From: Sulfurimonas indica
GTDB lineage: Bacteria; Campylobacterota; Campylobacteria; Campylobacterales; Sulfurimonadaceae
Reading direction: 5' to 3'
NCBI RefSeq assembly: GCF_009192995.1
Contig: NZ_SDID01000001.1
Coordinates: 62,001 to 126,000 of the forward strand
DNA length: 64,000 bases
Shown here: one piece after another, positions 19,091 through 27,192 of the stretch
Layout of the letters: the number at the start of each line of letters is the position of its first letter
Position numbering within the stretch: position 1 is the first letter of the stretch
The notes under the pieces: model-generated
The model's database searches: none
What the model was told of the DNA's origin: nothing
The model's input: only the letters and a program-made list of their open reading frames with translations
Made by a program: the position numbers and the translations under genes

Positions 19091-19993
19091 CTAGACTATA
19101 TGGATTTTTCCATAGGTCTGTTTTTTCGCTTCGCCAAGAGCATATTTTGCTCTCTCTATAACCTCTTTTACATCATCATCTTCAGTAAAAGAGGTTATAC
19201 CAAATGCCAACTCAGGTTTAATTCCCTTCATTACTTCCACATTTGCAAGTTTGGCTTTGAGTTTTTTCGTAATAAATTCAGAGGCAGAGACACTTGTATT
19301 TGTCAGTAAAATGATAAAATCAGACCCTGCCCATCGTGCAAGTACATCCGACTCACGAATAGATGACTTAAGAGCCTTTGCAAACTGTGAGATAACCTTC
19401 TCACCCTTTTCAAGTCCAAAGGTACCTATGAGTTTGTCGATATTTAAAAGACTGAGATAAATAAGTGTCGTATCTGTTTTATATCTATTAAAATAATTTA
19501 TTTGATGGCGTAAAATAGCCTGCATATGCATTTTTGATGTTAATTTTGAGAGTTGGTCAACTGTTGCCAAATTTGCAAGTTTATCAACACGCAGTTTATA
19601 CTCACGCAGCTTAGAAAGCTGTTCACAATGATAATCAACCCGAGCAATAATCTCTTTTGAGTCAAAAGGTTTTTTAATATAATCAGAAACACCCGCACTA
19701 AAGCACTCTTCTAACATTTTTCGACTATGCTCTTTAGAACTGTCCATATAGACAACAGGTATTTTAAGAACCATATCCACCTCAGAAAGCTGTAGCACAT
19801 CTTCTACTGCGACATAGTTGATATAAGAGTTAACCAAAATCAAATCAAATTCATCTACTTGAAGCTCTAGACTTTTAAAGCTCTCTGTATCTAAAATAGC
19901 TTTGCAAGCATATCCTACTTTGGAAAGAATCGTGTCTAATACCTCAAAATTTTGCTCATTTAATTCTATTATTAAAATTTGTTTATTTATCAT
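19091..19993 (-). CDS. Response-regulator-like protein with degenerate receiver and GGDEF domains
   Basis: 300 residues. Residues 1-125 have the receiver fold, but the phospho-accepting Asp is replaced by Asn (N55 in LILVNSY) and the acidic pair is incomplete, while the conserved Lys before Pro is kept (K108 in YIKKPF). Residues 140-300 form a GGDEF domain in which the signature reads AGSDF (222-226, after RW), so two of its residues including a metal-binding acid are altered. It is likely a non-catalytic or weakly active c-di-GMP signalling protein. No kinase gene is adjacent. Confidence 0.85.
   Translation of the reverse strand: MINKQILIIELNEQNFEVLDTILSKVGYACKAILDTESFKSLELQVDEFDLILVNSYINYVAVEDVLQLSEVDMVLKIPVVYMDSSKEHSRKMLEECFSAGVSDYIKKPFDSKEIIARVDYHCEQLSKLREYKLRVDKLANLATVDQLSKLTSKMHMQAILRHQINYFNRYKTDTTLIYLSLLNIDKLIGTFGLEKGEKVISQFAKALKSSIRESDVLARWAGSDFIILLTNTSVSASEFITKKLKAKLANVEVMKGIKPELAFGITSFTEDDDVKEVIERAKYALGEAKKQTYGKIHIV
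19093..19119. terminator. Hairpin at the convergent trpB/GGDEF ends
   Basis: AGAC..TATGGA (19093-19104) pairs with TCCATA.GTCT (19109-19119) across a four-T loop, with a small internal mismatch. It lies over the last codons of the minus-strand gene. There is no T-run beyond GTTTTTT further on, so this is a weak candidate. Confidence 0.35.
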
Positions 19994-20000
19994 AAAAAAG

Positions 20001-20006
20001 ATTTTA
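20001..20006 (-). promoter_or_regulatory. -10 box abutting the start codon of the receiver/GGDEF gene
   Basis: Minus-strand TAAAAT ends seven bases before the ATG at 19993, and the gene has no Shine-Dalgarno. If this is the promoter, transcription would begin at about the A of ATG, giving a leaderless mRNA. Confidence 0.35.
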
Positions 20007-20097
20007 TCATAAATAATTTTTTTATGAAGTTAAATCACTTTCGTTTCTATTATTTTGCTACTATATAAAAAATAAATTACTAAATGGAACAAAAAAG

Positions 20098-21504
20098 ATG
20101 AATATACAACTTATCAATAAAAAAGTATTTGATACAAAAAACAATCTTACTCTGAAACTGATTACAGCAGAGAGACTTGAGAAGGCAAAATTCAAAAAAA
20201 CACTGAAAAAAGCAGGGTTTCAAGCAGAACAGGATTCTCTTTGTGCAATGCATGGTAAATCACTTCTTTTTTGTGGTTTAGAGAACTATGATGCTGAAAA
20301 CCTACGTACTGCAGCAGCTACAACTGTAAAAGCAATAAAAAGTTATGACTACAAATCAATTTCAGTTAATGTAGATAAAAACAGTATTCAAGCGATCATT
20401 GAAGGATTTGTTCTAGGTGGATATGAGTTTAACAACTACAAATCAAAGGCAAAAAAGATAAAGATTAAAAATCTCTATCTTACATGTGAGAATGTTGAAG
20501 AACTTTCAGCACTTTTTGAAGAAGCACTCATTGTTGCAGAAGCTACATGTTTCACACGTGATTTAGTAAATACTGCACCAGATGATATGTACCCAGAAGT
20601 AATGGCGAAAGTTGCTAAAAAACTTGCACGTGAGAATGGTCTTTCATGTGATGTTTTAGGCAAACGTGAGCTCAAAAAAGAGAAATGTAATGCAATGCTT
20701 GCAGTTGGTCGTGCTTCTCGTCATGACTCAAAACTCATTCACCTGGCATACAAACCAAAAAATGCAAAAAAAATCATTTCACTTGTTGGTAAAGGATTGA
20801 CTTATGACAGTGGTGGTCTTAGTTTAAAACCGGCAACAAGCATGGTTACAATGAAGATGGATAAAGCGGGCGCATGCGCAGTTCTAGGTATCATTAAAGC
20901 CGTAAGTGAATTAAAACTCGACATCGAAGTCCATGCATTTGTCGGTGCAGTTGAAAATATGATAGGTGGTGATGCTTATAAGCCTGATGATGTTTTAGTC
21001 TCACGTAAAGGTGATACGATTGAAGTACGTAATACTGATGCAGAGGGTCGCCTTGTTTTAGCAGATGTACTTGACTATGCACAAGACAGAACAAAACCAG
21101 ACTATCTCTTTGACTTTGCAACACTTACGGGTGCCTGCATGGTAGCACTCGGCCAATACACTACAGGTGTAATGGGACACTCTAACAGACTCAAACATGA
21201 CCTTAGTAAAGCAGCGGGTAAAGCAGGTGAGCTTACAGCGAGTCTGCCATTTAACAAACATCTCAAAAAACAGCTCAAAAGTGAAATAGCAGATATCTGT
21301 AATATCTCTAACAAGCCTTATGGTGGTGCTATTACAGCAGGTCTGTTTTTAGATAACTTCATCAAAGAAGAGAACAAAAACAAATGGCTTCACTTTGATA
21401 TCGCAGGAAGCGCATATACTGAAAGTCCTTGGGATGTCAATGTTCACGGTGCAACAGGTGCAGGTGTACGATTTATGACACAATTTTTGAAAAGTATAAA
21501 ATAG
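20098..21504 (+). CDS. pepA: Leucyl aminopeptidase (M17) PepA
   Basis: Cytosolic two-metal aminopeptidase, 468 residues. The C-terminal catalytic half shows GKGLTYDSGGLSLKP, KMDKAGACAVLG and the signature NTDAEGRLVL (near residue 315), holding the metal ligands and catalytic residues. The N-terminal domain is the usual divergent macro-like region. Homologues hydrolyse N-terminal residues of peptides, and in E. coli PepA also binds DNA. It is transcribed away from the GGDEF gene and followed within a few bases by a promoter for the next short ORF. Confidence 0.95.
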   Translation: MNIQLINKKVFDTKNNLTLKLITAERLEKAKFKKTLKKAGFQAEQDSLCAMHGKSLLFCGLENYDAENLRTAAATTVKAIKSYDYKSISVNVDKNSIQAIIEGFVLGGYEFNNYKSKAKKIKIKNLYLTCENVEELSALFEEALIVAEATCFTRDLVNTAPDDMYPEVMAKVAKKLARENGLSCDVLGKRELKKEKCNAMLAVGRASRHDSKLIHLAYKPKNAKKIISLVGKGLTYDSGGLSLKPATSMVTMKMDKAGACAVLGIIKAVSELKLDIEVHAFVGAVENMIGGDAYKPDDVLVSRKGDTIEVRNTDAEGRLVLADVLDYAQDRTKPDYLFDFATLTGACMVALGQYTTGVMGHSNRLKHDLSKAAGKAGELTASLPFNKHLKKQLKSEIADICNISNKPYGGAITAGLFLDNFIKEENKNKWLHFDIAGSAYTESPWDVNVHGATGAGVRFMTQFLKSIK

Positions 21505-21510
21505 TTGTGA

Positions 21511-21516
21511 TATAAT
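21511..21516 (+). promoter_or_regulatory. -10 box after pepA, upstream of a short ORF and metE
   Basis: TATAAT begins 7 bases after the pepA stop codon and 30 bases before an ATG with a strong ribosome binding site. It suggests independent transcription of the short ORF and metE. Confidence 0.55.
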
Positions 21517-21545
21517 TTCAAAAATTTGTTAAAAAGGAGAGAGTA

Positions 21546-21746
21546 ATGGCACTCAATGAACTGTTTGCAGCTACAAAACAAGCACTGCTCAACAATACAA
21601 AACCATGCCATTGTCATCTCTTCTTTACGATAAAATCAAAACTTATGATTTTACTCAACCACTACATTCCAAGATGCCCATACTATACAGTATGTTTTGC
21701 ATTTCGTCGCAGTGGTGTTCACCCTCCTCTAGCAATATCCCTTTAA
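21546..21746 (+). CDS. Short ORF of unknown function ahead of metE
   Basis: 66 codons starting MALNELFAATKQALLNNT, with a near-perfect ribosome binding site (AAGGAGA, 5-6 bases from the ATG) and a TATAAT 30 bases upstream, so translation is likely. The second half is Cys/His-rich and resembles no family I know. A +1 frame within it reads DFTQPLHSKMP, faintly like the start of cyclase/kynurenine formamidase-family proteins, so the region may be a frameshifted remnant. Alternatively it is a leader ORF regulating metE, which begins 70 bases beyond its stop. Confidence 0.4.
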   Translation: MALNELFAATKQALLNNTKPCHCHLFFTIKSKLMILLNHYIPRCPYYTVCFAFRRSGVHPPLAISL

Positions 21747-21783
21747 TAATCAAACAATCTTAGAAAAACAAACAAAAAAATAT

Positions 21784-21797
21784 TGTCAGAAATGACA
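21784..21797 (+). other. Inverted repeat just before the metE ribosome binding site
   Basis: TGTCA-GAAA-TGACA forms a perfect 5-bp stem with a GAAA tetraloop, ending 7 bases before the AAAGG of metE. It could be a small RNA hairpin or operator; short enough to be chance. Confidence 0.3.
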
Positions 21798-21816
21798 CAA
21801 AACAAAGGATATTGTG

Positions 21817-24096
21817 ATGTCAAAAAATAGTTATGTAGTAGGATTTCCAAGAATTGGAGAACAAAGAGAACTCAAGTTTGCACTTGAGAGCTACTGGAGT
21901 GGTAAAAGTGACTTTAGTGAAGTTACAAAAGTTGCAAGTGAGCTAAAAAAGAGACACTGGACATACCAGAGAGAAGCAGGTATTGAATATATCAGCTCAA
22001 ATGATTTCTCGCTTTATGATAATATGCTTGATACTTCTGTACTTTTTGGTGTAATTCCGGAGCGTTTTAAAGGTCTAAAAGACGAAGAGCTTTACTTTAC
22101 AATGGCTCGTGGGAACAAAGAAGCAACTGCCTGTGAAATGACAAAATGGTTTAACACAAACTACCACTACATCGTACCGGAACTCTCAAAAGAGATGCAG
22201 TTCAAACTCAATGCAGATAAAATCATCAACGAATACAAAGAAGCAAAAGCAGCAGGATTTAAGACAAAGATTAATATCATAGGTCCACTTACTTATCTAG
22301 GACTTTCAAAAAGAGCTGACGGTGGTGATGTTTATGAATTTTTTGCAAAACTTCTGCCACTTTATGAGGAACTTTTAGCCAAGATAGCAAAGCTTGATGA
22401 TGAAGTAGTTGTGCAGATAGATGAGCCGATCTTTGTAAAAGATTTAGATACAAAAGTACTCTCTTTAATCAAGCCAACATATGATAAACTTGCACTCATA
22501 TCAAATAATATTAAACTCTCAGTTGTGAGCTATTTTGAACACTCAAGCGAAGCTACAAAAATCCTTGTAAACACGCCTGTTTGGGCTCTTGGACTTGACT
22601 TTTTATATGGCGAAGAGAATTATGATTCACTGGGTATTATTGCAGACTCTGGAAAAACACTCATCGCAGGTGTTGTAGATGGAAGAAACATCTGGAAAAC
22701 AGATATAGAAGCAACGCTTGCCAAGCTTGAAAAAATCGCAAATGTTGTTAATAAAGAAAATATTCTTGTAGGTTCATCTTCTTCACTTTTACATGTTCCT
22801 TTCACCCTTAAATATGAAGAGAAAATGGACAGTGAAGTAAAAAACTGGTTAAGCTATGCCATTGAGAAACTTGATGAGATTTCTCTGCTCTGTAAAATAT
22901 TTTTTGACGGAGAAGCTTCTCTCTGTGAGGATGAGAAAAAAGCACTTATCTTAAACAAAGAGGCAAATATCTCACGCAGAACTTCAAAACGCATCCATGA
23001 TGAAAAAGTACAACAAAGAGTAGCAACAGTTACAAAATTAGAGAGAGACGGTGCATATGAGGAGCGTATCAAAATTCAAAAAGAGCTTTTAGGGTATAAA
23101 GAGCTTGCAACAACAACTATCGGCTCATTTCCGCAAACTCCAGAAGTAAGACATGCAAGACGTGAATTTAAAAACGGTAATCTCACGCAAGATGTTTACA
23201 CGCAAGAGATGAAAAACTACATTGATGAATGTATAGCATTTCAAGAAGAGTGTGGACTGGAGATTTTAGTTCACGGTGAGCCTGAGAGAAATGATATGGT
23301 AGAGTACTTTGGAGAGCAGCTTCAAGGCTATGGATTTAGCCAAAACGGTTGGGTACAGAGTTATGGAAGTCGCTGTGTAAAACCTCCGTTTATCTATGGT
23401 GATATCAGCCGTCCAAAGGCAATGACCGTTGACTGGATCACGTATGCGCAAAGCAAAACGGACAAAATCATGAAAGGAATGCTGACAGGGCCTGTCACAA
23501 TCCTAAACTGGTCTTTTGTGCGTGATGATATGCCAAGAAGTGAAGTAAGCAAACAAATCGCACTTGGAATCTGTGATGAAGTTGATGATCTGCAAAATGC
23601 AGGCATTAAAATCATTCAAGTCGATGAAGCTGCCTTTAAAGAGGGGTATCCGCTGAGAGACTCAAAGGTCCAAGCGTACGAAGATTGGGCGGTGAGAGAT
23701 TTTAAACTCTCTGTGAGCTCTGCAAGAAAAGAGACACAGATCCATACACATATGTGTTACAGTGAGTTTAATGACATCATTGCAACCATTGAAGCGATGG
23801 ATGCTGATGTTATCTCAATCGAGACGGCAAGAAGTGGCAATGAACTACTCAAAATCTTTGCAAAAGTCGGCTATAAACAAGAGGTCGGTCCGGGTGTCTA
23901 TGACATTCACTCTCCACGTATTCCATCAATTGAAGAGATAGTGGCACAGATCCACTCACTTCTAGAAGTTCTACCAAAAGAACAACTCTGGATAAACCCT
24001 GACTGTGGATTAAAAACACGTAAGTGGGACGAAGTAAAACCAAGTCTTAAAAATATGGTTGAAGCGGTTAAAATCGTAAGAGAAGAGTTACAATAA
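21817..24096 (+). CDS. metE: Cobalamin-independent methionine synthase MetE
   Basis: Transfers a methyl group from methyltetrahydrofolate polyglutamate to homocysteine; 759 residues. The N-terminal domain begins VVGFPRIGEQRELKFALESYW. The C-terminal catalytic barrel contains TTIGSFPQTPEVR, the zinc-ligand motif HTHMCYSEF, ISIETARS, and the final ligand Cys in NPDCGLKTRKW. The ATG at 21817 is chosen because AAAGG is 7 bases upstream; the GTG directly before it is less likely. A leader ORF and small hairpin precede it and may regulate it. It ends at a hairpin shared with a convergent cytochrome gene. Confidence 0.97.
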   Translation: MSKNSYVVGFPRIGEQRELKFALESYWSGKSDFSEVTKVASELKKRHWTYQREAGIEYISSNDFSLYDNMLDTSVLFGVIPERFKGLKDEELYFTMARGNKEATACEMTKWFNTNYHYIVPELSKEMQFKLNADKIINEYKEAKAAGFKTKINIIGPLTYLGLSKRADGGDVYEFFAKLLPLYEELLAKIAKLDDEVVVQIDEPIFVKDLDTKVLSLIKPTYDKLALISNNIKLSVVSYFEHSSEATKILVNTPVWALGLDFLYGEENYDSLGIIADSGKTLIAGVVDGRNIWKTDIEATLAKLEKIANVVNKENILVGSSSSLLHVPFTLKYEEKMDSEVKNWLSYAIEKLDEISLLCKIFFDGEASLCEDEKKALILNKEANISRRTSKRIHDEKVQQRVATVTKLERDGAYEERIKIQKELLGYKELATTTIGSFPQTPEVRHARREFKNGNLTQDVYTQEMKNYIDECIAFQEECGLEILVHGEPERNDMVEYFGEQLQGYGFSQNGWVQSYGSRCVKPPFIYGDISRPKAMTVDWITYAQSKTDKIMKGMLTGPVTILNWSFVRDDMPRSEVSKQIALGICDEVDDLQNAGIKIIQVDEAAFKEGYPLRDSKVQAYEDWAVRDFKLSVSSARKETQIHTHMCYSEFNDIIATIEAMDADVISIETARSGNELLKIFAKVGYKQEVGPGVYDIHSPRIPSIEEIVAQIHSLLEVLPKEQLWINPDCGLKTRKWDEVKPSLKNMVEAVKIVREELQ

Positions 24097-24105
24097 AAGA
24101 ATAGA

Positions 24106-24128
24106 AGAAGTCCTTTTTATGGACTTCT
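24106..24128. terminator. Bidirectional terminator-like hairpin, metE/cytochrome c
   Basis: AGAAGTCC (24106-24113) and GGACTTCT (24121-24128) form an 8-bp perfect stem with loop TTTTTAT, between the ends of two convergent genes. The minus-strand side continues into a T-rich stretch. Confidence 0.6.
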
Positions 24129-24132
24129 CACT

Positions 24133-24546
24133 CTACTGCATATTCATTCTCTTCATCTGACCACCTTTAAAATTTTTCGGTGGATAGTTATCGAACATCC
24201 AAGAACTCACTTGACGTAACTCTTCTTCAGTTATATTCTCTTTTTGAGAAGGCATTAAACCAAAACGTTTGATCTTCTGTGGCATACAGACTGCCTTTTC
24301 TTTTGTTGGATTTTGAACATAAGCGACTATAAAATTCACAGCATCTTTTTTATTTGGATATACCATTTTAATATGTCGCATAACTCCCATCAGTGGTGGT
24401 GCTACTAAACTAGATTTATCTTTTGGCATAGTTTTTATGTGACACATTGCACATTTATTGTCAAATATCTTTTCAGCTCCACTCGATGCCGATAGTGATG
24501 TGGTTATTCCCATAACTCCAATCAATGTAATCATCATATTTTTCAT
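24133..24546 (-). CDS. Monoheme cytochrome c
   Basis: About 137 residues with a signal peptide (MMITLIGVMGITTSLSAS) and one heme motif CAMCH. A C-terminal GLMPSQKENITEEELRQV supplies the likely Met heme ligand. Class I cytochrome, periplasmic electron carrier; partner unknown. The ATG at 24546 follows AGGAG with a 6-base gap and is preferred over the upstream TTG. A perfect palindrome about 40-60 bases upstream (24584-24606) may control it. Confidence 0.85.
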   Translation of the reverse strand: MKNMMITLIGVMGITTSLSASSGAEKIFDNKCAMCHIKTMPKDKSSLVAPPLMGVMRHIKMVYPNKKDAVNFIVAYVQNPTKEKAVCMPQKIKRFGLMPSQKENITEEELRQVSSWMFDNYPPKNFKGGQMKRMNMQ

Positions 24547-24583
24547 TTTCAACTCCTAATTTTTATATTTTGTATTGTTGCAT

Positions 24584-24606
24584 AGTAACGTTAAGTGAAC
24601 GTTACT
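24584..24606. promoter_or_regulatory. Perfect 9-bp inverted repeat upstream of the cytochrome c gene
   Basis: AGTAACGTT and AACGTTACT are separated by AAGTG, a fully symmetrical 23-base element 38 bases upstream of the ATG at 24546. Its half-site GTAACGTT/AACGTTAC also occurs at 6284-6291 between hemL and tonB. Size and symmetry suit a dimeric transcription factor. Confidence 0.5.
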
Positions 24607-24661
24607 GTTCTTAACAATATGGAGATAAATCAATACAAAACTTTAGAAGATATACAAAAAA

Positions 24662-24812
24662 CTACTCTACAACTTTTGGTAGTTCATTTAAGAGAATCTC
24701 TAAGTTTGGAAGCATAATGATCTCTATACGACGATTCAACTTTCTTCCCTAAACCAGTAGCAGAGATATTTTTCGGATCCATCCCCTCTTCTATCATTCT
24801 AAAACATACTAA
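24662..24812 (-). pseudogene. Remnant of an OmpA/MotB-type C-terminal domain
   Basis: On the minus strand one frame reads MIEEGMDPKNISATGLG, and another frame, one shift later, reads LNRRIEIIMLPNLEIL then ELPKVVE and a stop. Together these match the end of OmpA-like peptidoglycan-binding domains (DPxxISAxGxG ... NRRIEI). About a dozen residues between the two blocks are missing, the frame is shifted, and stops occur in both upstream frames near 24820. There is no start or N-terminal part, so this is a decayed fragment lying directly after the MTH1187-family gene. Confidence 0.65.
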
Positions 24813-24824
24813 GAGTATATTTGG

Positions 24825-25148
24825 CTATTTTCTTACTTCTCTTCCTATGTTTTTCTCCACAGATTTTATCTTGTTTTTTAATCTCTCTTCAGAGTTATGA
24901 CGAATATCAAATTTTAAAGAGGAGTAGACTCGCTCACACTCTTTCACCTGTTCATATGCAAGTTCAATTACATCTAAAGCCTCACGCATTGTATCTGTCT
25001 CCACTATTGTCCCCATTGGTGTCAGTTTATATGTCACTCCACTCTTATCTATAGCATCGATGATTTTTGCCACCTGTTTGGAAACAGAACTACCCTCTCT
25101 ACAATTATCAGATGTCGGAAACATTGCAAACTCTAAAAGTACACTCAT
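24825..25148 (-). CDS. MTH1187/YqgV family thiamine-binding-type protein
   Basis: 107 residues starting MSVLLEFAMFPTSD, with VSKQVAKIIDAIDKSGVTYKLTPMGTIVE, the typical sequence of the MTH1187 (DUF77) ferredoxin-like fold. Some relatives bind thiamine or its precursors; the physiological role is unclear. It ends with a short Lys/Arg tail and is followed immediately by a decayed OmpA-type fragment, so the tail may be altered. It has its own minus-strand promoter divergent from ychF. Confidence 0.75.
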   Translation of the reverse strand: MSVLLEFAMFPTSDNCREGSSVSKQVAKIIDAIDKSGVTYKLTPMGTIVETDTMREALDVIELAYEQVKECERVYSSLKFDIRHNSEERLKNKIKSVEKNIGREVRK

Positions 25149-25173
25149 AAAAATTCCTTTTGTTTTTTGCGCT

Positions 25174-25212
25174 ATTGTATCACGCCCAATTTTAATTTTA
25201 CTTAGCTATAAT
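25174..25212. promoter_or_regulatory. Divergent -10 boxes for the MTH1187-family gene and ychF
   Basis: Minus-strand TACAAT (25179-25174) lies 26 bases before the ATG at 25148. Plus-strand TATAAT (25207-25212) lies 28 bases before the ychF ATG. Confidence 0.55.
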
Positions 25213-25239
25213 TGCAAAAAACTTTTTTAAAGGGTAATT

Positions 25240-26340
25240 ATGGGATTAGCAATCGGCTTGGTCGGACTTCCAAATGTAGGTAAATCAACAACTTTCAATG
25301 CACTCACAAAGGCACAAAACGCAGAGGCGGCGAACTATCCGTTTTGTACTATTGAGCCAAACAAGGCAGTTGTTCCCGTACCGGACAAAAGACTCCACGA
25401 GCTTGCAAAGATTGTTAACCCTGAGCGTATTCAGTACTCTACACTCGATTTTGTCGATATTGCAGGTCTTGTAAAAGGTGCGAGCAAAGGTGAAGGACTA
25501 GGAAATAAGTTTCTCTCAAATATCCGTGAGACTGAAGTTATTTTGCAGATTGTACGCTGTTTTGAAGATGAAAACATTGTTCACAATGAAGGCAGCATTG
25601 ACCCGCTGCGTGATGTTGAGATCATTGAAGGTGAGTTAATCCTTGCAGATATCGAAGTACTTTCAAATCGTATAGAGAGACTTAAAAAGCAGGCAAAAGC
25701 AGACAAGAGTGCAAAAGCTTCACTTGAAGTTGCAGAAGAACTTTTAGAGTTCTTAGGCGAAGGCAACTTGGCACGTAACTTTGAAAAAGCAGACTCTGAT
25801 GAGTATAAACAACTTAACCGTGAAGTACGCTTTTTGACAGACAAAGAGATTATGTACGGTGCAAATACTGATGAAGATGGTCTTTTAGAAGATAATGAGT
25901 ATGTAAAAGCACTGCGTGAGCACGCAGAGAAAAACAACTGCGAGCTTATCAAGCTCTGTGCAAAAGTTGAAGAGGAGCTTATTGGTCTTGAAGAGGATGA
26001 AGCAAAAGAGTTTTTGGATGAGCTTGGTGTTGAAGAGTCAGGTTTGGAACAAATCATTCACAAAGGTTTTGACAAACTCGGACTGATGAGCTACTTTACA
26101 GCCGGTGTCAAAGAGGTAAGAAGCTGGACTATTCGTAAAAACTCCACTGCCCCGCGTGCAGCAGCTGCCATTCACAATGACTTTGAAAAAGGCTTTATCC
26201 GCGCTGAAGTTATCAGCTATGAGGACTTTATTGAATATGGCGGAGAAGCCGGAGCCAAAGAGGCTGGTAAAATGCGTCTAGAAGGAAAAGAGTACATCGT
26301 TCAAGATGGTGATGTAATGCATTTCCGTTTTAATGTTTAG
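25240..26340 (+). CDS. ychF: Ribosome-binding GTPase/ATPase YchF
   Basis: Obg-related P-loop NTPase, 366 residues. Walker [10 protein letters not shown] at about 9-17, YPFCTIEPN, the G3 box [17 protein letters not shown], coiled-coil middle, and the C-terminal TGS-like domain ([15 protein letters not shown]). YchF (OLA1) prefers ATP and associates with ribosomes in stress responses. AAAGGG provides the ribosome binding site. Its stop codon lies in a hairpin that also holds the stop of the convergent psd gene. Confidence 0.96.
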   Translation: MGLAIGLVGLPNVGKSTTFNALTKAQNAEAANYPFCTIEPNKAVVPVPDKRLHELAKIVNPERIQYSTLDFVDIAGLVKGASKGEGLGNKFLSNIRETEVILQIVRCFEDENIVHNEGSIDPLRDVEIIEGELILADIEVLSNRIERLKKQAKADKSAKASLEVAEELLEFLGEGNLARNFEKADSDEYKQLNREVRFLTDKEIMYGANTDEDGLLEDNEYVKALREHAEKNNCELIKLCAKVEEELIGLEEDEAKEFLDELGVEESGLEQIIHKGFDKLGLMSYFTAGVKEVRSWTIRKNSTAPRAAAAIHNDFEKGFIRAEVISYEDFIEYGGEAGAKEAGKMRLEGKEYIVQDGDVMHFRFNV

Positions 26341-26358
26341 GAATCCCTCCTAAACATT
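26332..26358. terminator. 11-bp hairpin spanning the ychF and psd stop codons
   Basis: AATGTTTAGGA (26332-26342) and TCCTAAACATT (26348-26358) pair perfectly around ATCCC. Both stop codons are inside the stem. The plus side continues TAGTTTTG, a short T-run. Confidence 0.55.
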
Positions 26359-27177
26359 TAGTTTTGCGATAGTCTGACCAAATTTCACTTGATCGCCTGT
26401 TTTTACCAGAACCTCTTCAAACATCCCTTTTTCAGAGAGTATGACAATCGTTGAACCCATCTCAAAACATCCAAAATCATCACCTTTATCAAGGTAGAGA
26501 TTATCAAACTCATAAACCTGCTCACCTACTACATCTGCATTGGTCTGGATGCGAAGCTCAAAACTTACTTTCATCACACCAACATTAAGTGCTGAAACTA
26601 AAACCATATAGAATTTTTTACCGTTCATAGTCTCACACTGCAGTACAACCCTCTCATTTTCTATAAAAAGATTCAAACGTTTTTTAAGTGAAGGAAGATT
26701 TACAGGATAAAATTTCCCTGGAATATGTACAGCTTTTAAAACTTTGAGATTTGTCGGGATATGATAACGATGATAATCTTTTGGAGAGAGATAGAAGTTT
26801 ATAAAATCTCCATCATGAACTTCTGCTTTTTCTTCCTGCGTGAAGTTCTCTCCTAAAAGCTCATCCGTCTTATAGCGCATTCCTTTGATTTGCAGTGCAT
26901 AATCATCTACAAGTTTTCCACACTCCGAGATTAGTGAGTCACATGGAGATATAAAATCCTCTGCCCCAAGAGAGAAGTTTCTCATCTCACGCAGATGCCT
27001 TGTAAAGAGTGCATTGAGACTTTTATATGTGCTTGGTGCATGAAACTCACTCATATCCAGACCCATTAGACTCACATAGCTTTGATTGACTATATTTTGA
27101 AACCACGCTGGAAACTCTTTAGATGCGAATTTTCCAAATATTTGTGATATTGCTGATGTAATATGTCTCTTTTCCAT
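26350..27177 (-). CDS. psd: Phosphatidylserine decarboxylase proenzyme
   Basis: Makes phosphatidylethanolamine; 275 residues. The enzyme cleaves itself at a Gly-Ser bond to create a pyruvoyl group; here the motif is MGST in FEMGSTIVILSEKG near the C-terminus, with Met in place of the usual Leu. Other family features are FISPCDSLISECG with the catalytic Asp and YHRYHIPTN with the conserved His. The first gene of this minus-strand group is thiL, then truD, then psd. An overlap with ychF is avoided by only 9 bases. Confidence 0.95.
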   Translation of the reverse strand: MEKRHITSAISQIFGKFASKEFPAWFQNIVNQSYVSLMGLDMSEFHAPSTYKSLNALFTRHLREMRNFSLGAEDFISPCDSLISECGKLVDDYALQIKGMRYKTDELLGENFTQEEKAEVHDGDFINFYLSPKDYHRYHIPTNLKVLKAVHIPGKFYPVNLPSLKKRLNLFIENERVVLQCETMNGKKFYMVLVSALNVGVMKVSFELRIQTNADVVGEQVYEFDNLYLDKGDDFGCFEMGSTIVILSEKGMFEEVLVKTGDQVKFGQTIAKLNV

Positions 27178-27192
27178 TGTTACTATAAATCC

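Noticed and set aside
25581-26057. Minus-strand Ser-rich frame of 158 codons inside ychF
   Set aside because: Low-complexity Ser/Phe translation typical of the antisense of Glu/Lys-rich coding sequence; no ribosome site.
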